From Candidatus Methanoplasma sp. (GTDB taxonomy: Archaea; Thermoplasmatota; Thermoplasmata; Methanomassiliicoccales; Methanomethylophilaceae), in the NCBI GenBank assembly GCA_031288985.1, contig JAITQH010000107.1, positions 1-5,570 on the forward strand: a stretch of DNA of 5,570 nucleotides. Reading direction: 5' to 3'. The notes below the pieces were generated by a model that was not told where the DNA came from, did no database searches, and saw only the letters and a list, made by a program, of their open reading frames with translations. Each line of letters begins with the position of its first letter. The first letter of the stretch is position 1. Shown here one piece after another: positions 1 through 5,438 of this stretch. A program made the translations under genes and the position numbers.

Positions 1-145
1 TTTCCCGCGGCGGAGCCAAGGGCATATTCTATTCCATATCTCGACCGTAAAGGACGGCGGCGTCAAGAGGCGCTATGTGGCATTCTTTCTCATGCATGTT
101 CCTCTGCATCGGACGTTGAGGTCTGTTCCGATGAAACATAAGTAA
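1..145. other. Upstream leftover: probable 3' end of a neighbouring gene, then non-coding
   Basis: No complete gene is visible here. On the plus strand, the frame starting at base 3 reads SRGGAKGIFYSISRP and stops at TAA 48-50. Its codons (GGC, GCC, AAG, ATA, TTC, TCC) match the bias of the genes downstream, so this is the best candidate for the tail of an upstream gene. The frame starting at base 2 is also open, to TAA 143-145, and contains the stretch KDGGVKRRYVAFFLMHV, but its codon use is less like the neighbours. The frame starting at base 1 is open to TAA 139-141. I recognise no family in any of them. A short pyrimidine tract (TTCTTTCTC, about 83-91) could help end an upstream transcript, but this is weak. 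No RNA gene was seen. Confidence 0.3.
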
Positions 146-204
146 TATTAGTGGTCATTTAAATGACATAATATGTAATATTTTTAATATATATTCGTAA
201 TACT
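142..204 (+). repeat. Three GTAATA boxes around the palindrome and TATA box
   Basis: GTAATATT occurs at 142-149 and again at 175-182, and GTAATACT at 197-204. The start-to-start spacings are 33 and 22 bp, roughly three and two turns of B-DNA, so all three would face the same side of the helix. The first two flank the 14-bp palindrome and the last two bracket the TATA-like run. They could be half-sites of a cooperative regulator. They may equally be an effect of the very AT-rich composition. Confidence 0.3.
154..167. promoter_or_regulatory. Perfect 14-bp palindrome, candidate operator
   Basis: GTCATTTAAATGAC is its own exact reverse complement. It lies about 46-59 bp upstream of the cfbC start, just upstream of the inferred TATA box. 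In archaea, dimeric helix-turn-helix regulators often bind such palindromes, and a position upstream of the TATA/BRE region is more typical of activators than of repressors that block the TATA box. Which regulator binds, and whether it senses nickel, tetrapyrrole or something else, cannot be read from the DNA. AT-rich sequence raises the chance of random palindromes, but 14 perfect bases in this position is notable. Confidence 0.45.
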
Positions 205-212
205 GCAACAAT

Positions 213-1031
213 ATGAACCATGGATGCGGAAGCTCGGCCGCCATACGGGACGACGGCATAAGGAGGATAGCGTTCTACGGCAAGGGAGGGATAGGAAAAT
301 CCACGACCGCGTCCAACGTGTCCGCCGCCATGGCCGATCTCGGCCTTAGGGTGATGCAGATCGGATGCGACCCCAAGGCAGATTCCACGAGCCTTTTGGC
401 GCCGGGAAAGAGATCGAAGACCATATTGGAATGCATCGATGAGGATCGCCGCGACCTTGACGCGATGACGGCCGAAGGATACGGAGGCGTGATATGCGCA
501 GAGTGCGGCGGACCGCGTCCCGGGACGGGGTGCGCCGGCAGAGGGATCATCGTCGCATTCGAGATATTGGAGGAGTTGGGAGCGGTCCGGACATACCGCC
601 CCGATGTGATAATCTACGATGTACTGGGCGATGTGGTCTGCGGCGGTTTTGCGATGCCGATACGAAACGGATACGCCAAAGACATATTCCTTGTGACCTC
701 GGGAGAGGCCATGTCCGTTTTTGCGGCCAAGAACATAGCTCTTGCGGTGGATGATATGAAACAAATGGGCTACGCCCGCCTCGGCGGCATAATTCAGAAT
801 TCAAAAGGAATGGAATCCGAGGACAGCCTCGTCGACAAGGCGGCCGCAGACATAGGGACCGACGTCCTCATCAGGATACCGCGCAGCGGAACGGTTCACG
901 AATGCGAATCCGAGGGAACGACCGTGATCCAAGGCCGGCCGAACTCGGCGCAGGCCGCGTGCTACCGCCGCTTGGCGTCAGAGATCCTTGCGAGGACCGA
1001 AGGCGCCGCCGGGTGCATGAGGCAGGAATGA
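213..1031 (+). CDS. cfbC: CfbC, NifH-like reductase component of Ni-sirohydrochlorin a,c-diamide reductive cyclase
   Basis: This 272-residue protein belongs to the NifH/BchL/CfbC family of ATP-dependent iron-sulfur electron donors. It is a dimer bridging one [4Fe-4S] cluster that passes electrons to CfbD. A P-loop, GKGGIGKS, is at residues 23-30, and GCDPKADST at 51-59 matches the NifH switch region. The two cluster cysteines are C107 (GTGCAGRGI) and C143 (DVVCGGFAMPI). R110 corresponds to the arginine that is ADP-ribosylated in some NifH proteins. The N-terminus has about 16 extra residues (MNHGCGSSAAIRDDGI) before the first beta strand; no ATG, GTG or TTG lies in frame between 213 and the P-loop, so 213 is the only good start. 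No ribosome site precedes it, which fits leaderless translation. C98 makes a CxxC with C95, where nitrogenase NifH has ECxxS-like spacing with serine (VESGGP). The nifHDK structural context is absent and the neighbours are cfb genes, so this is not nitrogenase reductase. Its stop TGA is 14 nt before cfbA. Confidence 0.95.
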   Translation: MNHGCGSSAAIRDDGIRRIAFYGKGGIGKSTTASNVSAAMADLGLRVMQIGCDPKADSTSLLAPGKRSKTILECIDEDRRDLDAMTAEGYGGVICAECGGPRPGTGCAGRGIIVAFEILEELGAVRTYRPDVIIYDVLGDVVCGGFAMPIRNGYAKDIFLVTSGEAMSVFAAKNIALAVDDMKQMGYARLGGIIQNSKGMESEDSLVDKAAADIGTDVLIRIPRSGTVHECESEGTTVIQGRPNSAQAACYRRLASEILARTEGAAGCMRQE

Positions 1032-1033
1032 TC

Positions 1034-1038
1034 GGAGG
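1034..1038 (+). promoter_or_regulatory. Ribosome binding site deciding the cfbA start
   Basis: GGAGG lies 7 nt before the ATG at 1046, an ideal distance, and sets the start of cfbA there. Competing in-frame starts are ATG 1028, which overlaps the cfbC stop as ATGA with a weaker GAGG at 1019-1022 and would add six residues, and ATG 902, deep inside cfbC. Starting at 1046 gives MGKRGIMIMGHGS, which fits the usual short lead-in before the GHGS motif in CbiX proteins. Confidence 0.7.
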
Positions 1039-1045
1039 CGATGCA

Positions 1046-1828
1046 ATGGGAAAAAGAGGAATAATGATAATGGGCCACGGATCGACCATGGCATTCAACA
1101 GGGCCGTGATGGATCTTCATGCGGGCATACTGAGGAAGAGAGGGTTCGGCAATGTATACGTAGGATACAACGAAGCGTCCGACCCCCTGATATCCGTTGC
1201 ATTGGAGGACATGGCGGCGGACGGCATCGACGAGATCCTGTGTCTGCCATTCTTTATCGCGTCCGGGCTTCACATGACGCGGGACATACCTGCGAAACTT
1301 GGCATCCCCGGAAACGTCCCCGAAGCCGTATCCGATGTGAACGGCCGAAAGGTCAGGATCCTTTTCGAGGAGCCTTTCGGCAAAGATCCTCTGCTGACCG
1401 ACATACTCAAAAAGAAAATAGAAGAATTGGACGAAGGCATGGAGAAGGTCGGCGTAGTAATAATGGGCCACGGATCGAAGCTTCCGTACAACCAAGAGAT
1501 CGTGCAGTTCCATGCCGAGGCCCTGCGCAAGATGGGATACGACGCGTGCATAGGCTTCAATGAGATGAACACGCCCACAATCGACGAGAGCCTTGAGATG
1601 ATGTTGGACAACGGGGCGGAGCATGTCATAGCGCTGCCGCTCTTCATCGCCCTCGGCAAGCACCTTATGGCGGACATCCCTCCCCGTCTGCATCTTCAGG
1701 CGGGCGCTTACAGAGGAACATATGAGCACAAGGGGAGGAACGTCCTGATATCTTGCGCCCATCCCATAGGATCCGACCGCAGGCTGTCCGACCTGTTGGA
1801 GGCAAAGATAAAGAAACATTACGGGTGA
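1046..1828 (+). CDS. cfbA: CfbA, sirohydrochlorin nickelochelatase, tandem-duplicated (fused dimer) form
   Basis: This enzyme inserts Ni2+ into sirohydrochlorin, the first committed step to F430; the same family (CbiX) inserts cobalt for cobalamin. The product is 260 residues, about twice the one-domain archaeal CbiXS/CfbA (roughly 120-140). Residues 4-128 and 135-259 are two copies of the same domain. By eye about 47 of some 124 aligned positions are identical (near 38%). Each copy has the metal-site histidine in MGHGS (H11, H142) and the second one in F-I-A-x-G-x-H (H76 in FIASGLHMTRDIP, H206 in FIALGKHLMADIP). Bacterial long CbiX (CbiXL) also has two domains, but there the second half typically loses these histidines. 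A 19-nt exact DNA repeat underlies both GHGS motifs. The cfb context favours nickel over cobalt, although a dual role cannot be excluded. It is preceded by a strong GGAGG and ends 4 nt before cfbE. Confidence 0.93.
   Translation: MGKRGIMIMGHGSTMAFNRAVMDLHAGILRKRGFGNVYVGYNEASDPLISVALEDMAADGIDEILCLPFFIASGLHMTRDIPAKLGIPGNVPEAVSDVNGRKVRILFEEPFGKDPLLTDILKKKIEELDEGMEKVGVVIMGHGSKLPYNQEIVQFHAEALRKMGYDACIGFNEMNTPTIDESLEMMLDNGAEHVIALPLFIALGKHLMADIPPRLHLQAGAYRGTYEHKGRNVLISCAHPIGSDRRLSDLLEAKIKKHYG
1067..1085 (+). repeat. 19-nt exact repeat within cfbA, copy 1
   Basis: ATAATGGGCCACGGATCGA encodes the IMGHGS metal-site loop of the first CfbA domain. The identical 19 bases recur at 1460-1478 at the equivalent place in the second domain, 393 nt (exactly 131 codons) downstream. 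This is the DNA trace of the internal duplication. Confidence 0.85.
1460..1478 (+). repeat. 19-nt exact repeat within cfbA, copy 2
   Basis: This is identical to 1067-1085 and encodes the same IMGHGS loop in the second CfbA domain. Identity at the DNA level, including codon choice for Gly, His and Ser, is more than the roughly 38% protein identity elsewhere would predict. Selection on the motif plus shared codon bias, or gene conversion, could explain it. Confidence 0.85.
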
Positions 1829-1832
1829 CCCG

Positions 1833-3044
1833 ATGCGCGTTCTGATAATGGACATGACCCACGGAGGGGATATACTCGCCGAGGAGTTCCTGAAGAACGG
1901 CGACAGCGTGCTGTGCGCCGACGTCTACGGAATAGCTCCACAATCCCTGAAGGAAGAGCTGGAAAAGAAAGGGGCCTCGGTGTGCGGCCCCGTACCGAAG
2001 GACAGGTACGATCTGAAGGTCGCCCCGGCGCACTGTCCGGACGCACTCGCAAACGGCTCGGAATGGGACCGCAGCATGACGTTCCATGAGGCGGTGGGGA
2101 AGTTCATCGCAGACAGGAGGTTCCGCATCGAGGTCACCGGGGTCAAAGGAAAGACAAGCACATGCTATCTCCTTGCGCATGTCCTCGATGCTGCCGGCCT
2201 CGACGTGTTTCTTCACACGTCCCGCGGTCAGGGAATGTACAGAAACGGATCGCACACAATCGACCGCAGGATGAGCATCGCCCCCACTTCGATGCTCAGA
2301 TTTCCGGCCGGGGACTTCACGGCGATCGCGGAATGCTCCTTGGGAGGTTCCGGGAAAGCGGACATCGCAGCGATAACCAACCTTGCGGAGGACTACGGCA
2401 TCGCCAAGAACACCCGGCGTGCGTCCGATTCAAAAGCATCGATATTTTCAGACGGCGTGAACATAGTTCCGAACGGCGAGATCGGGATATGGTCGAAGTA
2501 CGGCCACGCGCTGCGCGGATGCGGCGGCAGAATAACCGTAACAAGGAAAGCATCCTTGGGCGGGTCTGTCGGGATCTCGGCGGAGTACGGCGGCCGCAGA
2601 GAGAACGCAGACCTCGACGCATCATATCTTTCCATCCAATATCTGGAATCCATGGAGCTCGTGCTGGAGATATGCGAAGAGATGCGCATTCCCGCCGAAA
2701 CCGTCATGCGTGCACTTTCAACTTTTAAAGGCGTGCCGGGAAGGGGCGAGATCGTCTTCGCCGACGGGCGTACGACGATACGCGAACGCAACCCGGGGAT
2801 ATCGCACCTGTCGGTGGCAAGGACGCTCGAGTGCGTCAGAGAGATGGGCGCACTCGACGGCGCCATAGCCGTGTTGGATCCTGTGAACAGGAAGGTCTGC
2901 GACAAGATGGACGCGGATGCCATACGATCCGCCGCGTCCGGGTTCGGGATAGATCTGATAATAACAGACGGAAAAGGCGGGCGCCCGGACATCCCCGCAG
3001 ACAGGAAGACGGTAATAGAATTCATCAAGGAAGGATTTCAATGA
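1833..3044 (+). CDS. cfbE: CfbE, Mur-ligase-like coenzyme F430 synthetase
   Basis: CfbE performs the last step of F430 synthesis: ATP-dependent activation of a propionate side chain of the seco-F430 acid, followed by closure of the six-membered carbocyclic ring. The 403-residue protein has the three-part Mur ligase layout. Residues 1-95 are an N-terminal nucleotide-fold-like domain (MRVLIMDMTHGGD). The central ATPase domain carries the P-loop TGVKGKTST at 102-110, AECSLGGSG at 167-175 in the place of the Mur metal-binding acidic loop, NLAEDYG at 183-189 and a conserved-looking K201 in SDSKASIF. The C-terminal domain begins after FKGVPGRGEI (298-307) and carries RERNPGISH (317-325). The start at 1833 lies 4 nt after the cfbA stop, and GGTGA spanning the cfbA stop (1823-1827) can act as the ribosome site, implying coupled translation. 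It ends in an ATGA overlap with cfbD. Peptidoglycan Mur or folylpolyglutamate ligases share the fold, but the gene context makes CfbE by far the best call. Confidence 0.93.
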   Translation: MRVLIMDMTHGGDILAEEFLKNGDSVLCADVYGIAPQSLKEELEKKGASVCGPVPKDRYDLKVAPAHCPDALANGSEWDRSMTFHEAVGKFIADRRFRIEVTGVKGKTSTCYLLAHVLDAAGLDVFLHTSRGQGMYRNGSHTIDRRMSIAPTSMLRFPAGDFTAIAECSLGGSGKADIAAITNLAEDYGIAKNTRRASDSKASIFSDGVNIVPNGEIGIWSKYGHALRGCGGRITVTRKASLGGSVGISAEYGGRRENADLDASYLSIQYLESMELVLEICEEMRIPAETVMRALSTFKGVPGRGEIVFADGRTTIRERNPGISHLSVARTLECVREMGALDGAIAVLDPVNRKVCDKMDADAIRSAASGFGIDLIITDGKGGRPDIPADRKTVIEFIKEGFQ

Positions 3045-4117
3045 GCGCAATCATCCACCCCCGCCCCAATCCGATAGTGGCGGCCCTATACACCCTAAGA
3101 GACATGGAAGTGGAAGTGTCCGTGATACATGGACCGGCCGGATGCGGGTTCATGGCCGCCAGGATGCTCGAGCTCGCAGGCATGAGGGTGGTCACTTCAG
3201 GCATGAGGGAGAAGGATCTGGTGTTCGGAGGCGTGAAACCTTTGACGGAGACCCTTAAGACCGTGAAAGAGAAGTTCGACCCGAAGACCGTAGCCGTGGT
3301 GGGCACATGCTCAAGCATGATAATAGGAGACGACGTCTCTGCGGCGATAAGGGCGGCGAACATCGACTGCAACGTGTTCCCCGTGGATTGCCACGCCTGC
3401 ATGGGAGACAACACCCTCGGCGCGGTCAAAGCGCTTGAAGCCGGGAGGGACGCAGGGATCATAGGCGCCGAGGAGGCGCAAAGGCAGAAGCGGCTCCTGC
3501 AGGCGGCCACGCAGATGGAGAGGACGTCAGGCCTGACGTCGAAAGAGTATCTTCAACCCACACAGGGTCCGACGAAGCTCGCCGTATGCAGACGTATAGT
3601 GGACAACCTTCGCCAAGGGAAGAAGGTGGCTGTGGTAATGCTCGCAAAAAAGGAATTGGCGTACCGCTTCGCAGACGTGCCGCTGTCGGTGGACGAGGCG
3701 CGCAGAGCGCTTGGAGGAAGCGTCTTCACGGTCGCCAACCTTGATCCGGAGAAAGGGCTTCCGAGGATAAGGAGATACGCAAGAGAGATATCGGAGGATC
3801 TTGAAAACAAAGGCGTCAAGATCGACGAAGTGATCGGCGGACTCGACGAATACGCCGTCATGGGGGAGGAGGCGCAGGCAGCCGTCGAGAGGTTCGGCCC
3901 CGACCTGCTGATCTTGGCAGGCCTTCCCCACGCATATCCCGGAATGAGCCGGGACGACATCCTCATCACCGACCAGCCGCGCCAATTGTTCAATTATCTG
4001 TCGTCGGGGTATTCGCATGCGGTGGGCGAGATATCATCTCATTCCATGGTAATGAACGTTCACGGCATAGTGCCCACCGAGACAGGAGACACTTTGAGAG
4101 AGATCGCAAGGGGATGA
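3041..4117 (+). CDS. cfbD: CfbD, NifD-like catalytic component of Ni-sirohydrochlorin a,c-diamide reductive cyclase
   Basis: CfbD receives electrons from CfbC and reduces Ni-sirohydrochlorin a,c-diamide while forming the gamma-lactam ring E, giving 15,17(3)-seco-F430-17(3)-acid. The 358-residue protein is much shorter than nitrogenase NifD, as expected for this family. It begins with a Pro-rich N-terminus (IIHPRPNPIVAALYTLRD). C35 in HGPAGCG and C90 in VVGTCSSMIIGDD correspond to two of the P-cluster-type cysteine ligands of NifD and are the likely [4Fe-4S] ligands. C110, C117 and C120 (PVDCHAC) are additional cysteines. Later landmarks are GLPHAYPG (294-301) and the C-terminal SSGYSHAVGEISSH. 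The open frame extends upstream into cfbE, but ATG 3041 overlaps the cfbE stop as ATGA and has AAGGAAGGA 6 nt or so before it, and the family begins here. No NifK-like partner is present, consistent with a homomeric CfbD. The stop is 1 nt before cfbB. Confidence 0.94.
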   Translation: MSAIIHPRPNPIVAALYTLRDMEVEVSVIHGPAGCGFMAARMLELAGMRVVTSGMREKDLVFGGVKPLTETLKTVKEKFDPKTVAVVGTCSSMIIGDDVSAAIRAANIDCNVFPVDCHACMGDNTLGAVKALEAGRDAGIIGAEEAQRQKRLLQAATQMERTSGLTSKEYLQPTQGPTKLAVCRRIVDNLRQGKKVAVVMLAKKELAYRFADVPLSVDEARRALGGSVFTVANLDPEKGLPRIRRYAREISEDLENKGVKIDEVIGGLDEYAVMGEEAQAAVERFGPDLLILAGLPHAYPGMSRDDILITDQPRQLFNYLSSGYSHAVGEISSHSMVMNVHGIVPTETGDTLREIARG

Positions 4118-4118
4118 C

Positions 4119-5438
4119 ATGGCCGGCGTAGTGATATCCGGTACAGGCAGCGGCGTCGGAAAGACGTCGGTGGCGGTCAGCCTCATGATGAGGATGTCCG
4201 AGAAGATGAAGGTTCAGCCCTTCAAGGTCGGCCCCGATTTCATAGACCCCGCATACCACACCGCCGCCACGGGAAGGCGCTCCCGGAACCTGGATTCGTT
4301 CCTCATGTCGGAAAGATCCATAAGATCTCTGACGGCATATGCCTCGGCGGGATCTGACATATGCATCGTGGAAGGGGTGCGCGGACTGTACGAGGGTTCA
4401 TCCGGCAGCGGCGACAGCGGTTCGACGGCGGAGATAGCCAAGATGTTGGGATTCCCCGTCATTCTCGTGGTGGACGCATCATCCCTGAACCGGAGCGCGG
4501 CGGCCATCGTGAACGGGTTCAAAGCGTTCGACCCATCCGTGGATGTCGCAGGGGTGATACTGAACAACGTATCCGGGCCGCAGCACGAGCGGAAACTTCT
4601 GGAAGCGATGGCGGCATACACGGACGTCAGGACGCTCGGATGCATAAGGAAGGATCCGTCCAAAGTTCTGCAGCAGAGATATCTGGGACTCAAGACCGTC
4701 CGCCCCTCGGAAAGAGGGGCCGCCGACGCGCTGAAGGATCTGACGTCGTGCATCGACATCGAGGCGGTCGCGGAGATCGCGGACAGGGCCCCTGCCCCTT
4801 CATGCGAAGCGTCTCTGCCGTACGACGTCTCGGACGGCGCCGGCCTTACGGCCGCCGTTCCCAACGACGACGCCTTCTGCTTCTGTTATCATGACAATAT
4901 CGAATGCATGCGTGCGTCAGGCGTCAAAGTGATCGAGTTCAGCCCTGCGGCCGGCGACAGGCTTCCCGACGCCGACATATACTATCTTGGCGGGGGGTAC
5001 CCCGAGCTGTTCGCGTCGGAGATATCGGCCAACACGGATTTCACGGAAGGGCTGAAGACCGCCTGCGGCGACGGCAGGCGCGTGGTAGGGGAATGCGGCG
5101 GCCTCATGGTAATGTGCTCGGAGATAGTCGACGCGTCGGGAAACGCTCACAGGATGGCGGGGATCTTCGATGCGGAGGCGAAGATGACGGGCAAACGCCA
5201 CGGGCCGTCATACGTCGTCGCCGAATCACCTTCGGGCAGGGCGGTCAAAGGGCATGAATACCATTATTCCGACGTGTTCCTTCGCAGGAAGTACGAATAC
5301 AGATACGAACTATCCAGAGGAGCAGGCATCGATTCCGGCCGCGACGGCATCGTAAACGGACGAAGCATAGGGACGTACATGCATCAGCACGTGCTGTCTT
5401 CGGAGAAATGGATGGACGATCTGATCGACGGCCTGTGA
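4119..5438 (+). CDS. cfbB: CfbB, Ni-sirohydrochlorin a,c-diamide synthase (CobB/CbiA family)
   Basis: CfbB amidates the a and c acetate side chains of Ni-sirohydrochlorin with glutamine as ammonia source and ATP. The 439-residue protein has the two-domain CobB/CbiA layout. The N-terminal synthetase domain has the P-loop GTGSGVGKTS (8-17), PFKVGPDFIDPAYH (34-47), the EGVRGLYEG loop (85-93) and VVDASS (117-122). The C-terminal class I glutamine amidotransferase-like domain has YYLGGGYPELFA (288-299), the nucleophile C326 in GECGGLM, and a catalytic histidine in GTYMHQHV (H422 or H424). About 439 residues is usual for the family. Start ATG 4119 is 1 nt after the cfbD stop, with AGGGG about 5 nt upstream, so translation is probably coupled. 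The main alternative is CbiA of cobalamin synthesis, which is paralogous and uses cobyrinate; membership in this operon favours CfbB. It ends directly against the stop of the opposing permease gene. Confidence 0.92.
   Translation: MAGVVISGTGSGVGKTSVAVSLMMRMSEKMKVQPFKVGPDFIDPAYHTAATGRRSRNLDSFLMSERSIRSLTAYASAGSDICIVEGVRGLYEGSSGSGDSGSTAEIAKMLGFPVILVVDASSLNRSAAAIVNGFKAFDPSVDVAGVILNNVSGPQHERKLLEAMAAYTDVRTLGCIRKDPSKVLQQRYLGLKTVRPSERGAADALKDLTSCIDIEAVAEIADRAPAPSCEASLPYDVSDGAGLTAAVPNDDAFCFCYHDNIECMRASGVKVIEFSPAAGDRLPDADIYYLGGGYPELFASEISANTDFTEGLKTACGDGRRVVGECGGLMVMCSEIVDASGNAHRMAGIFDAEAKMTGKRHGPSYVVAESPSGRAVKGHEYHYSDVFLRRKYEYRYELSRGAGIDSGRDGIVNGRSIGTYMHQHVLSSEKWMDDLIDGL

Larger units (their letters stand above)
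141..212 (+). promoter_or_regulatory. AT-rich promoter region of the cfb operon
   Basis: This block is strikingly AT-rich between GC-rich flanks and lies directly before the first gene of the operon. A TATA-like run, TTTAATATATAT at 183-194, is the best archaeal TATA-box candidate. Archaeal transcription normally starts about 26 bp after the box centre, which puts the start at or within a few bases of the ATG at 213. No Shine-Dalgarno-like sequence lies between the box and the ATG (the bases before it read TACTGCAACAAT). The simplest inference is a leaderless or nearly leaderless cfbC transcript. A second AT-rich stretch at 169-181 could serve as an alternative box for a start around 200. Confidence 0.6.

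Noticed and set aside
154..167. A classical NikR nickel-regulator site
   Set aside because: The palindrome GTCATTTAAATGAC has no long central spacer and does not resemble the GTATGA-N16-TCATAC type of site, so I do not name a regulator.
902..1045. The cfbA frame stays open upstream to an ATG at 902 (308-residue reading)
   Set aside because: This part lies wholly within cfbC, has an Arg-rich composition typical of an out-of-frame reading, and is not part of the CbiX domain. GGAGG at 1034-1038 and the family start support 1046.
962..1855. Long minus-strand open frame of 297 codons opposite cfbA
   Set aside because: It mirrors the codon bias of cfbA on the opposite strand, has no recognisable domain, and both halves of the chelatase are convincing on the plus strand. 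The other long antisense frames (for example 2393-3028 and 3527-4018) were rejected for the same reason.
2831..3040. The cfbD frame stays open upstream to an ATG at 2831 (428-residue reading)
   Set aside because: The extra 70 residues overlap the well-supported C-terminal domain of cfbE and are Arg-rich noise. ATG 3041 has a good ribosome site and an ATGA overlap.
213..4117. Nitrogenase (nifH/nifD) or chlorophyll-type (bchL/bchN) reductase genes
   Set aside because: The NifH-like and NifD-like proteins sit with a CbiX chelatase, a CobB/CbiA-type amidase and a Mur-like ligase. There is no NifK or BchB partner and the NifD-like protein is short, which matches CfbC/CfbD.
1046..5438. Cobalamin synthesis (cbiX and cbiA) as the role of the chelatase and amidase
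   Set aside because: These are true paralogues, but no corrin-ring methyltransferases are present and all the F430-specific genes are, so the nickel pathway is the better reading.
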